Source of the DNA: an uncultured Paenibacillaceae bacterium
GTDB lineage: Bacteria; Bacillota; Bacilli; Aneurinibacillales; Aneurinibacillaceae
Reading direction: 5' to 3'
NCBI GenBank assembly: GCA_937874515.1
Contig: CALNBV010000151.1
Span: forward strand, 1 to 24,566
Length of the DNA stretch: 24,566 bases
Part shown: piece after piece, positions 1 through 7,441 of the stretch
How positions within the stretch are numbered: position 1 is the stretch's first letter
Layout: each line of letters starts with the position of its first letter
Position numbers and translations under genes: made by a program
The notes under the pieces: generated by a model
Database searches by the model: none
Told to the model about the DNA's origin: nothing
Seen by the model: the letters and a program-made list of their open reading frames with translations, nothing else

Positions 1-142
1 CTTCGGTTGGTTTGTTGTCAACAGCAATCTCAGGTGCAAAGGGACCCTTTTGGGCGTCCATTGCTAAAGCAGGGATAGGGGAAATCTGAAGAATCATCGT
101 TGCGACAAGTAAAATAGAGATGTACTTGCTTAAGTGCTTCAA
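1..142 (-). CDS. Exported protein of unknown function, N-terminal part only
   Basis: The gene runs off the left edge; only about 47 codons are visible. I start it at the TTG at 142-140 because an AGGAGG site (157-152) lies 9 nt upstream, while the next ATG falls inside the hydrophobic stretch. The visible product begins MKHLSKYISILLVATMILQI and is a textbook signal peptide: basic N-terminus, hydrophobic core, and an ALA cleavage site before MDAQKG. The mature start is polar and proline-containing. The role cannot be told from this piece. It could be a cell-wall enzyme, binding protein or spore protein. No clear SigA promoter was found in the 170 bases upstream, which also contain the terminator of the next operon. 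Confidence 0.72.
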   Translation of the reverse strand, partial: MKHLSKYISILLVATMILQISPIPALAMDAQKGPFAPEIAVDNKPTE

Positions 143-315
143 ACCTTGCAACCTCCTAAATTTTCTGAATTATTCTAAGATGATAAAGAATTTGAACTGT
201 TTAAACAAATTCCCGACTCCTTCCTAAAAAATGAAGACTACATAAATCCATATTATAAGAGAAGCACCTTATAATATAGCGGAAATTACAGCCAATTATT
301 TTTTGTAAAAACCAC

Positions 316-341
316 AAAAAAGCAGCCTTTTTAAGGCTGCT
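316..341 (-). terminator. Rho-independent terminator of the 2-oxoacid oxidoreductase operon
   Basis: A 9-bp perfect stem (AGCAGCCTT 321-329, AAGGCTGCT 333-341) with a 3-nt loop is followed, on the minus strand, by a run of T (complement of 316-321). It lies 15 nt after the stop codon of the alpha-beta gene. T residues on the plus side make it usable in both directions. Confidence 0.88.
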
Positions 342-355
342 TTTTATCTTTTCTT

Positions 356-2671
356 CTATAGATATTCGTTTTCGTGTTTTGCTTTTAATCTTTCCCAACG
401 GCGATTTACTTCATCGCGGAAATCTTGCACGATGGCTTCATTGCCCGGTTTGGTAAGATGGCTTGTTTTACCCATGGATTTTAACCATTCAACAACATCC
501 ACTTTTTTGTTTCTTGCTTCTGGATTGTAAGTGATGTTAGTGATGCCATTTTCCACTTCGTAAAGTGGGAAGAAGCAGGAGTTAACCGCAGTTTCCACAA
601 TGGAACCGCCAAGTTCATCTTTAGATTTCCAGTTTAATGGGCAAGCAATGAGAATTTTACCGTATACAAGACCTACGTTTTGCGCATACCATTGTGCTTT
701 CGCTGCTTTTTTCAATAAGTCTTGTGGGAAGGCTTCTACCCCAGTGAATACATAAGGAATGTTGGTTGCTGCCATTAATTGTGCTGTATCCTTATGGTGG
801 AATCTCTTACCGCTTTGATGTTTACCTACACCAGATGTAGAAGTCATATGACCCATTGGTGTGGAGTAAGACAACTGGCTACCTGTGTTCATGTATCCTT
901 CATTATCGTACTCAAGGATAATCATTTTGTGGTTACGGAGAGCGGTACCAATAGCTGGTCCCATACCGATGTCCATACCCCCATCACCTGTAACCATAAC
1001 AAAGGTAAAGTCATCAGAAACCTGGATTTCTCCTCGGCGTTTCATTTCATGGAACATTTCCACGGTTCCAGAAAGGGTTGCAGAACCGTTTTGGAACAAG
1101 TTATGAATGAAGTTTTGTTTATGTGAGCTATAAGGATAACCTGTTGATACAACATAGCCGCAACCGGTTTGGAAGAGTACAACTAGGTCCCCTTCAATTC
1201 CTTTAAAGAACAATTCAAGACCTGGGAAGATCCCGCAACCAGGGCAAGCGCCATGGCCTGGAGCAATCCGTTTCGGTTTAGCAGTCAATTGGCGTAATGG
1301 TGGTACTTTCACATCCAATTTTCCAGTTTGTTCGTTTGGTTTTACTTCAATTAAACCGGTTTTAAAGGCATCTCCATATAGTGGCTCAAGAACCCGTTTT
1401 GGAGTTACATCTGCTTCACCAGGATTTTGTCCGTAGTAATCAAAAGGTTGCTTTGCATAGCCAAGCTCAGCAGCTTCAATGGCTAAATCGAAGAATTTAT
1501 CAGCATCATCAATGAAGAATTCTCTACCGCCAAGGCCAAATACGCGGCTTAATACGACAGTTTCATTTCCTTTAATTTCTTGTAAAGCAGCCTTCACTTC
1601 ATGGGTTAAGTTCGCACCATGTCCACCGTAAGAATCAGCACGTTCCCCAACAAGAACAGCTTTTACATTTTTCAATGCTTCTTGAATTTCTTTCGTAGGG
1701 AAAGGACGGATCATATTCGGGCTTACTACCCCGGCTTTAATGCCTTTTTCACGAAGTTTATCAGCCGCATCTTTTGCAGTTTCTGCAGCAGAGTTGAGTA
1801 AGAATACAGCAACTTCTGCATCTTCCATGCGATAAGAATCAAGGATTTCATATTTGCGTCCAGAGATTTTTTCATACTCTGCGGAAATTTCAGCAAATAC
1901 ATCATGGGCATTGTACATCGCATTGGATAACTGATAGTGGTTGTTAATTAAATCTGGATCATTCATGTGTGGTCCAATGGACACTGGATTTTGTGGATCA
2001 AGTGCATTCACATAACCTGTTGGCAGTTCCCCAACGAAATCTTGAACGGTTTTCCGGTCGGAAAAGTAATTTACACGGCGTTTTTGGTGGGAAGTAAAGA
2101 ACCCATCATATGCCACGATTACTGGTAAACGTACATCTTTATGTTCAGCAAGGCGAAGTGCCATTACGTTCATATCATAAACAGCCTGAGGATCTCTTGC
2201 ACAAATAATTGGCCAACCAATGTTTAAGCCGTAGTATAAGTCAGAGTGGTCACCACGAATATCCAGTGGACCGCTTACTGCACGGGTAACTAAGTTCATT
2301 ACCATTGGCATACGGGTACCAGATTGTACAGGCAACTGTTCAATCATATAAAGGAAACCGTTTGCACTGGTTGCATTGAATACCCGGCCGCCACCTGCAG
2401 CAGCACCGTAACAAATCCCTGCAGAACCGTGTTCACCATCAGCTGGAATGAGAACAATATCATGTTCACCACGGGTTTTCATTTGATCTAAATACTGAGC
2501 AACCTCAGTAGATGGGGTGATTGGGAAATACCCCATAATATGATAATTAATTTGAGCAGCTGCCATTGCTGCCATTTCATTTCCAGATTCAAACGTCAGT
2601 TCTTGAGCTGGCTTCCCATCAGAAGCAAGTTGGTCTAATTGTGCTTTTTCTTTATTATAATCAATCGCCAT
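356..2671 (-). CDS. 2-oxoacid (pyruvate-type):ferredoxin oxidoreductase, fused alpha-beta subunit
   Basis: The 771-residue product joins two subunits that are usually separate. Residues 1 to about 460 are the alpha part, with the YFPITPSTEVAQY pyrimidine-domain signature and SANGFLYMIEQLP. Residues from about 470 are the thiamine-diphosphate beta part: CPGC (C476, C479) and C504 for a [4Fe-4S] cluster, then GDGG (562-565) and N590 in DNEGYMNTG as the ThDP/Mg motif. The family oxidatively decarboxylates a 2-oxoacid to acyl-CoA and reduces ferredoxin in the cytosol; pyruvate is most likely, but isovalerate- or 2-oxoglutarate-type substrates cannot be excluded by eye. The gene follows the gamma-delta gene by 25 nt, with a GAGAGGGG site before the ATG, so the two polypeptides supply all four canonical domains. 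Function class is firm; substrate is inferred. Confidence 0.93.
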   Translation of the reverse strand: MAIDYNKEKAQLDQLASDGKPAQELTFESGNEMAAMAAAQINYHIMGYFPITPSTEVAQYLDQMKTRGEHDIVLIPADGEHGSAGICYGAAAGGGRVFNATSANGFLYMIEQLPVQSGTRMPMVMNLVTRAVSGPLDIRGDHSDLYYGLNIGWPIICARDPQAVYDMNVMALRLAEHKDVRLPVIVAYDGFFTSHQKRRVNYFSDRKTVQDFVGELPTGYVNALDPQNPVSIGPHMNDPDLINNHYQLSNAMYNAHDVFAEISAEYEKISGRKYEILDSYRMEDAEVAVFLLNSAAETAKDAADKLREKGIKAGVVSPNMIRPFPTKEIQEALKNVKAVLVGERADSYGGHGANLTHEVKAALQEIKGNETVVLSRVFGLGGREFFIDDADKFFDLAIEAAELGYAKQPFDYYGQNPGEADVTPKRVLEPLYGDAFKTGLIEVKPNEQTGKLDVKVPPLRQLTAKPKRIAPGHGACPGCGIFPGLELFFKGIEGDLVVLFQTGCGYVVSTGYPYSSHKQNFIHNLFQNGSATLSGTVEMFHEMKRRGEIQVSDDFTFVMVTGDGGMDIGMGPAIGTALRNHKMIILEYDNEGYMNTGSQLSYSTPMGHMTSTSGVGKHQSGKRFHHKDTAQLMAATNIPYVFTGVEAFPQDLLKKAAKAQWYAQNVGLVYGKILIACPLNWKSKDELGGSIVETAVNSCFFPLYEVENGITNITYNPEARNKKVDVVEWLKSMGKTSHLTKPGNEAIVQDFRDEVNRRWERLKAKHENEYL

Positions 2672-2696
2672 TTTTCACGAACCCCTCTCTTTTGGA

Positions 2697-3701
2697 TTAT
2701 TTAGAGGCAAGAATGAATTTTTGCGGGACACGATGTTCTTCCGCAAAACCGATTTCTTCTCTTTTCGTAGTTAACGCTTCCACAGGACAAGCCGTAACGC
2801 ATTTTAAGCAACCTTTGCAATATTGATAATCAATTCCAGATAAGAACATTTGTGGACGGCCTTTTTTATCAGTCCCTTGTTCCCATACAAAGCACATGTC
2901 TGGGCAAGCAGTATCACAGGATGCACAATGAATACATTTATCTGCATGGTATTCAGGAAGGAATCCCTGGCGGCTGCCACTTAAGTCTTTCAGAATGCTG
3001 TTCCCTGGATTGATAACGGTTCCACCAATAGGTTGGGTTTCATAACCGTAAATAGGAAGAGGTCTTTCGAAATCTTTCCCTTTCGCTCCTTCAGGAACTT
3101 CATATTTCTTAAATTGCACTTCATTATAACCACGGTCAAAAGTGCGAATATTGGATTCAACAAGGTGTGGATATTTCTTTTCAAAGGTTTTGCGAATTAC
3201 ATTTCTCATTGCTTCAGGATCAAGGAAATCTACAATGCGGAACAGGGCACCTAACATCGCTGTGTTTACTTTTGTTTTTTCTTCTACTGCAATGCCTAAG
3301 GCATCAACTATAGCAAGGGTACCATATTCTAAATTCAAATCTTGTCTTACTTCATCAAAATCACGAGTTGAATTGACTAGTACAACCCCATCAGGATTTA
3401 ATCCGGAAACAACATCTACAGTTTTATAAAGAGCCTCATGGAACACACCGACAACATGTGGACGTTCTACTGGGCTGGCATCACGAATTTGTAAATCAGG
3501 TTCACCAAAGCGGATGAATGCTTTAACTGGGGAGCCTTTCTTCTCTGAACCATAGGAAGAAAAGTTCAAACCATTTAAACCTAATCCCAATACCCCAGCT
3601 TCTGCAAGCATCTTACCTGCAAGATTGGCGCCAAGGCCACCAATGGATTCTAAGCGAATTTCATAAAAGCCATGTTCATTTTTAATCGGAAGCACTGACA
3701 T
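2697..3701 (-). CDS. 2-oxoacid:ferredoxin oxidoreductase, fused gamma-delta subunit
   Basis: Residues 1 to about 190 are the gamma domain, starting with IRLESIGGLGANLAGKMLAE and GSEKKGSPVKAFIRF, which contacts CoA in known POR structures. Residues from about 215 are the delta domain, a 2x[4Fe-4S] ferredoxin: C256-x2-C259-x2-C262-x3-C266-P and C295-x2-C298-x2-C301-x3-C305-P. C270 is an extra cysteine. The delta clusters carry electrons from the ThDP site out to ferredoxin. The start has an AGGAGGGG site. It is the first gene of a two-gene operon with the alpha-beta fusion, read from the SigA promoter at 3827-3855. The gamma-delta then alpha-beta arrangement differs from the usual four-gene form and from the single-chain gamma-alpha-delta-beta form. 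Confidence 0.92.
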   Translation of the reverse strand: MSVLPIKNEHGFYEIRLESIGGLGANLAGKMLAEAGVLGLGLNGLNFSSYGSEKKGSPVKAFIRFGEPDLQIRDASPVERPHVVGVFHEALYKTVDVVSGLNPDGVVLVNSTRDFDEVRQDLNLEYGTLAIVDALGIAVEEKTKVNTAMLGALFRIVDFLDPEAMRNVIRKTFEKKYPHLVESNIRTFDRGYNEVQFKKYEVPEGAKGKDFERPLPIYGYETQPIGGTVINPGNSILKDLSGSRQGFLPEYHADKCIHCASCDTACPDMCFVWEQGTDKKGRPQMFLSGIDYQYCKGCLKCVTACPVEALTTKREEIGFAEEHRVPQKFILASK

Positions 3702-3826
3702 CCCTTACCCCTCCTTATTTCTTTAAGAAAACAGTCTTTTTATTTTTCATGAAACACCTTTTATTTCCTAACGTTAATATCATTCCTTATTGTGTGCTAT
3801 TTTTCAAGCACTTTTATTTAATTTAG

Positions 3827-3855
3827 ATTATAACAGATATTTTTTATTATGACAA
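3827..3855 (-). promoter_or_regulatory. SigA promoter of the oxidoreductase operon
   Basis: On the minus strand TTGTCA (3855-3850), a 17-nt spacer and TATAAT (3832-3827) give a near-perfect SigA promoter. It leaves an untranslated leader of about 120 nt before the gamma-delta ATG. Just after the expected start of transcription lies a small inverted repeat, GTGCT (3794-3798) and AGCAC (3807-3811), that could be an operator or a 5' hairpin; this second point is weak. Confidence 0.8.
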
Positions 3856-4088
3856 CAGTTCTAATGCCTATTTTTTTTAACGGCTTATTCCTTTATTTTA
3901 TAAGGATATATGCACTTTAAAGTCGAACTATGACGAATTTATGTTGTAAAACAGTTTCATATTATTTAATAGTACAGATGAAAACACCTTTGGAATACTA
4001 GAAAAATATTTTTATGAACAAGTGGATTTTTTAGGCAAATATAAATATTGTATTAACACAGATAAATGGTTGTTATAATACAACTTCT
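3856..4088. other. AT-rich non-coding gap between the oxidoreductase promoter and the TrxR-like gene
   Basis: No ORF with a ribosome binding site is seen on either strand. The only clear structure is an inverted repeat next to the stop codon of the TrxR-like gene (entered separately). The rest is low-complexity AT-rich sequence, which could include an UP element for the promoter at 3827-3855. Confidence 0.6.
4048..4083. repeat. Inverted repeat just after the TrxR-like gene
   Basis: TTGTATTA (4048-4055) is mirrored by TAATACAA (4076-4083), an 8-bp perfect match; an inner AACA/TGTT pair extends the stem with a 2-nt bulge. It begins 5 nt beyond the TrxR-like stop codon on the minus strand. It may be a weak terminator, but the T-tract is poor and the stem has little GC, so an operator is also possible. 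Confidence 0.4.
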
Positions 4089-4982
4089 TCATTTTAAGCT
4101 TTTATGAATCCAAATGGCAGCCTGAGATCCATCTCCCATTGCCCGGGTCACCAATTGGGAATGAAGGACTACATCCCCTGCAGCCCATAGGTTTTCTACA
4201 TTAGTTTGTTGGGTCCGTCCATCCACAAGTACACTGCCATGTTCATCAAGGGCGACCCCAAGTTGTTTTGCCAATTCATTCACTGGCCTTTTTCCTTCAA
4301 AAGCTACAAATCCCTTCTCGGCAGGAATAGTTTGTCCATCAATTAATTCAATGTGGGATAGCTGATTTTCATTACTACTTACAATGCGCAAAACAGGCCC
4401 TTCAATAATTGGAATGTTTTTTTCCTGGCAATTCCCCCGCCATTTTGCAGAAATATTTTTTTCTGGTTCATGGTTGATGTAAACGATTGTTTCATTCCAA
4501 TGGGTTAGAATACAAGAAATAGCCGCTCCTGAATTTCCTGAACCGACCACCACTGTCTTTTTATTTTGAATTTCATACCCATCACAATCAGGGCAAACAT
4601 AAAAAGAAGTACCAAGGGTTTCCCCTAATCCTTCAATAGAAGGGAATTGATCATCTACTCCCGTACTTAATAACAGACGTTTACATCGAATGGATTCCCC
4701 CCTATCTAGGAGAAGGGTAAATCCGTCTTCTTCTTTGCGAACATCTTTTACTTCCCCCTCTAAAAAATTCACCCCTACAGCATTGGCTTGTTCAACCCCC
4801 TTTGCCAAAAGTTCCTTTCCCGATACTCCCTTTGGCCACCCTAAAACATTCATATAACGCTTGGCTAAAACCGAACGGCCTCCCTGGCGGTCAATGATAA
4901 CTACCTTATACATATAACGTCCCAGTTGAATAGAGGCTTGTAACCCAGCAATCCCACCGCCAATAATGACACAATCATACAT
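4089..4982 (-). CDS. Thioredoxin-reductase-like FAD flavoprotein with CPDC redox pair
   Basis: The 297-residue protein has the TrxR order: FAD Rossmann motif GGGIAG (8-13), redox pair C130-P-D-C133 in a CPDCDGYE context, nucleotide-domain motif GSGNSG (147-152), and a C-terminal FAD motif NLWAAGDV. I start at the ATG at 4982, not the ATG 21 nt upstream, because AAAGGAGG sits between the two at good spacing. The start lies inside the end of the XPB helicase gene (8-nt overlap), so translation is probably coupled. The HRRxxxR signature that binds the NADPH phosphate in TrxR is absent: the matching stretch reads YINHEPEK (168-175). Electron donor and disulfide substrate are therefore open. It could use NADH, serve a different disulfide, or be linked to ferredoxin; the fold and FAD binding are confident. 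Confidence 0.85.
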   Translation of the reverse strand: MYDCVIIGGGIAGLQASIQLGRYMYKVVIIDRQGGRSVLAKRYMNVLGWPKGVSGKELLAKGVEQANAVGVNFLEGEVKDVRKEEDGFTLLLDRGESIRCKRLLLSTGVDDQFPSIEGLGETLGTSFYVCPDCDGYEIQNKKTVVVGSGNSGAAISCILTHWNETIVYINHEPEKNISAKWRGNCQEKNIPIIEGPVLRIVSSNENQLSHIELIDGQTIPAEKGFVAFEGKRPVNELAKQLGVALDEHGSVLVDGRTQQTNVENLWAAGDVVLHSQLVTRAMGDGSQAAIWIHKSLK

Positions 4983-6660
4983 TGGTTTTCCTCCTTTCTT
5001 CATTAAATGAATACTGATCTATTTCATAAGAATAGCCTTGCTCCACCAAAAACATCTGCCTTCGCCGGGCATAGACTTCTTCATTGGAATGTTCTGAGAC
5101 TAATGTATAGAAATAAGCCTGGTTGTCCTTTTCTTTAGGACGCAATATTCTTCCCAAACGCTGGGCTTCTTCCTGCCTGGAACCATAGGTACCAGATACC
5201 TGGATTGCTACACTGGCATCAGGCAAATTCACAGCATAATTAGCCACTTTAGAAACAATTAATGCATGGACTTCTCCCTTGCGAAATTGATAATATAGTT
5301 TTTCTCTTTCCTGCTGAGATGTTCTCCCGGTGATTAATGGAATGTTCAACTCGTTGGAAAGGTATTCAAGTTGGGAAAGATATTGTCCAATAATTAAAAT
5401 CTGTTCTTGCTCATGCTTATCCAATAATTGATGAATGACTTGAATTTTCTCTGGGTTTTCTGAAGCAATGCGAAATTTCAACCGTTCTGGACTTTGCAAG
5501 TATTTGTTTAAGCGATCTCCAGACATTGGAATTCGAATTTCCCGGCAATTCGCTCCTGCAATATACCCCTTTTCCTCGAGAATGCGCCAGGGAAGTTCGA
5601 ACTTTTTCGGACCAATGAGACTAAACACATCCCCTTCCCTGCCATCCTCCCGTATGAGAGTAGCTGTTAATCCCAGTCTGCGTTTGGCTTGTAAGTCCGC
5701 CGTTAAACGAAAGACAGGAGCTGGCAACAAATGAACTTCATCATATATAATAAGACCCCAATTTCGCCGGTGAAAAAGGTCAAGATGGGGATAGTCTTTT
5801 TCCCGGTTACAATAGGTCAACATTTGATAGGTAGTGATGGTCACTGGACCTGCCTTTTTCGACCTTCCTGTATAGATCCCCACCTGTTTTTCATTTAATG
5901 AAGTGAAGGAAAGAATTTCGCCCTTCCATTGGGAAACGGAACTATTGTTTCCTGTTAAAATCAAGGTTTCCATTCCCAGTCGTACCATGGTCTCAATTCC
6001 TACGATGGTTTTGCCGGAACCGCAGGGCAGAACAATGACACCATTTCCCCCTTGCATCCCCCCATCGGAGAAAAAGGAATCGACAGAGTCCTTTTGATAA
6101 GGCCTTATGGAAAAGTGGCCATCAGATTTATAAGAGATAGGCAGCTTTTCTCCACCAGCAAAACCAGCTAAATCATGAACGGGATAACCCAGTTTAAGCA
6201 AGGTTTGTTTAATGGGTCCTCGCTGAGAAAATGGAACCCTAATCTTCCCGGAACTTTTTACTTTTCCTAATATACTGGACACTGATGTATACTGAAGCAA
6301 TTGATCCAACAGAGAAGGTTCCCCACATTCTAAATAAAGCTCACCATTCTCTTTAGTTAAGCGAAGTTTCCCGTACTTTTCCACGGTCTCCAGGATTTCT
6401 TTTTTCACCCGGGAAGGTACAGGAAAACGGGCATATTTTTCAAGGATTGTAATGAGGGTATCCCCATTAAAACCAAGGGCCGCCGCATTCCACAGCGTTA
6501 AAGGAGTCATGCGGTAGGTATGAAGAATCTCAGGGCTTTTTACTAATTCAGCAAAAAGAGCAATGGCTTCCCTCGCTTCAATAAATAAAGGATGGGCCAC
6601 CTCTAGAAGCAAGGATAAATCTCCCTGGACCATAATAGGACCCTCCATCATCTTCTTCAT
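4975..6660 (-). CDS. XPB/Rad25-type superfamily 2 DNA helicase
   Basis: The 561-residue protein has an N-terminal domain (about 1-180) with no motif I recognise, followed by a helicase core. Motifs seen: SIRPYQ before motif I, Walker A PCGSGKT (212-218), DEVH box (307-310), TATLIRED with the XPB-type RED motif (337-339), and motif VI QRLGRILRPK. XPB homologues open or translocate DNA in nucleotide excision repair and, in eukaryotes, transcription initiation; bacterial versions are known but their job is less clear. The start is the ATG at 6660 with AAAGGAG 8 nt upstream; a GTG at 6669 would overlap that site. The gene overlaps the TrxR-like start by 8 nt. No Bax1-type nuclease partner is visible. 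Its start is only 40 nt from an upstream terminator, leaving little room for a promoter. Confidence 0.9.
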   Translation of the reverse strand: MKKMMEGPIMVQGDLSLLLEVAHPLFIEAREAIALFAELVKSPEILHTYRMTPLTLWNAAALGFNGDTLITILEKYARFPVPSRVKKEILETVEKYGKLRLTKENGELYLECGEPSLLDQLLQYTSVSSILGKVKSSGKIRVPFSQRGPIKQTLLKLGYPVHDLAGFAGGEKLPISYKSDGHFSIRPYQKDSVDSFFSDGGMQGGNGVIVLPCGSGKTIVGIETMVRLGMETLILTGNNSSVSQWKGEILSFTSLNEKQVGIYTGRSKKAGPVTITTYQMLTYCNREKDYPHLDLFHRRNWGLIIYDEVHLLPAPVFRLTADLQAKRRLGLTATLIREDGREGDVFSLIGPKKFELPWRILEEKGYIAGANCREIRIPMSGDRLNKYLQSPERLKFRIASENPEKIQVIHQLLDKHEQEQILIIGQYLSQLEYLSNELNIPLITGRTSQQEREKLYYQFRKGEVHALIVSKVANYAVNLPDASVAIQVSGTYGSRQEEAQRLGRILRPKEKDNQAYFYTLVSEHSNEEVYARRRQMFLVEQGYSYEIDQYSFNEERRKTNV

Positions 6661-6700
6661 CTTAACCACTCCTTTACCCAGGTTGTTTATAGTCTATCCC

Positions 6701-6728
6701 AAAAAGAGAACCACCCTCATTGGGTGGT
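6701..6728 (-). terminator. Terminator after the CPBP protease gene
   Basis: ACCACCC (6710-6716), a 5-nt loop and GGGTGGT (6722-6728) form a 7-bp GC-rich stem, followed on the minus strand by TCTCTTTTT. It lies 12 nt after the protease stop and separates the ypbB-recQ-protease genes from the XPB gene. Partial read-through could still feed the XPB gene. Confidence 0.8.
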
Positions 6729-6740
6729 CTGGCAAGTTTT

Positions 6741-7427
6741 TCAATCTATTTCTTTATTTTCTTTATTATTTACGGTTTCAACTTCTCCTTCTAGGACAGT
6801 GACTGCATCAGTCTCCACTTCAGAAACCATATCCTCCTCTGTTTCCTCATCTTCCGATTGAAACCAGCCAAGGCGAATAAATAACCCTAATACAAAATCC
6901 ACAAAAAAATGGGCTATAATTGGTGTCCACAGGGAACCTGTCAGTTGATAAAGCCAACCGAAAGCTAAACTGATGAAAAAAACAACAAGGACCATCATCC
7001 ATTTTTTTAAATAGCGAACATGTATGATGGTAAAAACAATACTTGCCCACCAGAGGCCGAGAAATTCCTGAATCACACCGCGAAACAACACTTCCTCAGT
7101 AAAGGCCACAAGAAAAGTAACGAAAAAAATGTGCACAAAACTCAAGTTGCGAAAAATTTTTTCATTGATTCCCCCATCATCAAATTCATCCTGGGGTAGA
7201 ACCTTATTTAAAAGCAATTCTAAAAGAATAATGGCAATGCCGCCGCCTAAACCAATCCAAAGATAGGAAAGGGGTCTTGGCAAAGCAAAAAAATCACCCC
7301 ATCCCCGCTCATCTCCCACGATAAAAAAGTAAGCAGATAACAAACCAATAAGAAGCAAAGCCCCCTGGGTTAAATATAAATTATAGATTAAAATCCGACT
7401 ATCTAAGTGTTTAATCCGTGGATCCAT
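6741..7427 (-). CDS. CPBP (CAAX/Abi) family intramembrane protease, YpbD-like
   Basis: A membrane protein of 228 residues with about six hydrophobic segments. It carries the CPBP signature: E111-E112-x3-R116 in FTEEVLFRG, H136 in FTIIHVRY, and H173 followed by D177 in IAHFFVDF (where N or D is usual). These are the glutamyl/histidyl residues of the intramembrane metalloprotease-like site. The C-terminus is an acidic tail rich in E, D and T. The start at 7427 has AGGAAAGGGG upstream; an alternative ATG at 7445 overlaps the recQ stop as ATGA but lacks a binding site. It is the last gene of the ypbB-recQ group, as I recall for ypbD in Bacillus. Substrate unknown; family members process prenylated proteins, bacteriocin peptides or anti-sigma factors. 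Confidence 0.85.
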   Translation of the reverse strand: MDPRIKHLDSRILIYNLYLTQGALLLIGLLSAYFFIVGDERGWGDFFALPRPLSYLWIGLGGGIAIILLELLLNKVLPQDEFDDGGINEKIFRNLSFVHIFFVTFLVAFTEEVLFRGVIQEFLGLWWASIVFTIIHVRYLKKWMMVLVVFFISLAFGWLYQLTGSLWTPIIAHFFVDFVLGLFIRLGWFQSEDEETEEDMVSEVETDAVTVLEGEVETVNNKENKEID

Positions 7428-7441
7428 GGTTTCCCCTTTCC

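Noticed and set aside
201..398. Minus-strand frame of 65 codons between the exported-protein and oxidoreductase genes
   Set aside because: It runs through the terminator and the end of the alpha-beta gene with no ribosome site; lysine-rich low-complexity translation.
779..1126. Plus-strand frame of 115 codons inside the alpha-beta gene
   Set aside because: It is antisense to highly conserved ThDP-domain codons, has no ribosome site and no recognisable protein; a shadow frame.
4048..4079. Plus-strand TTGTAT...TATAAT as a promoter
   Set aside because: Spacing is 20 nt for that -35 and 15 nt for the alternative TTAACA, and it would point into the antisense of the TrxR-like gene.
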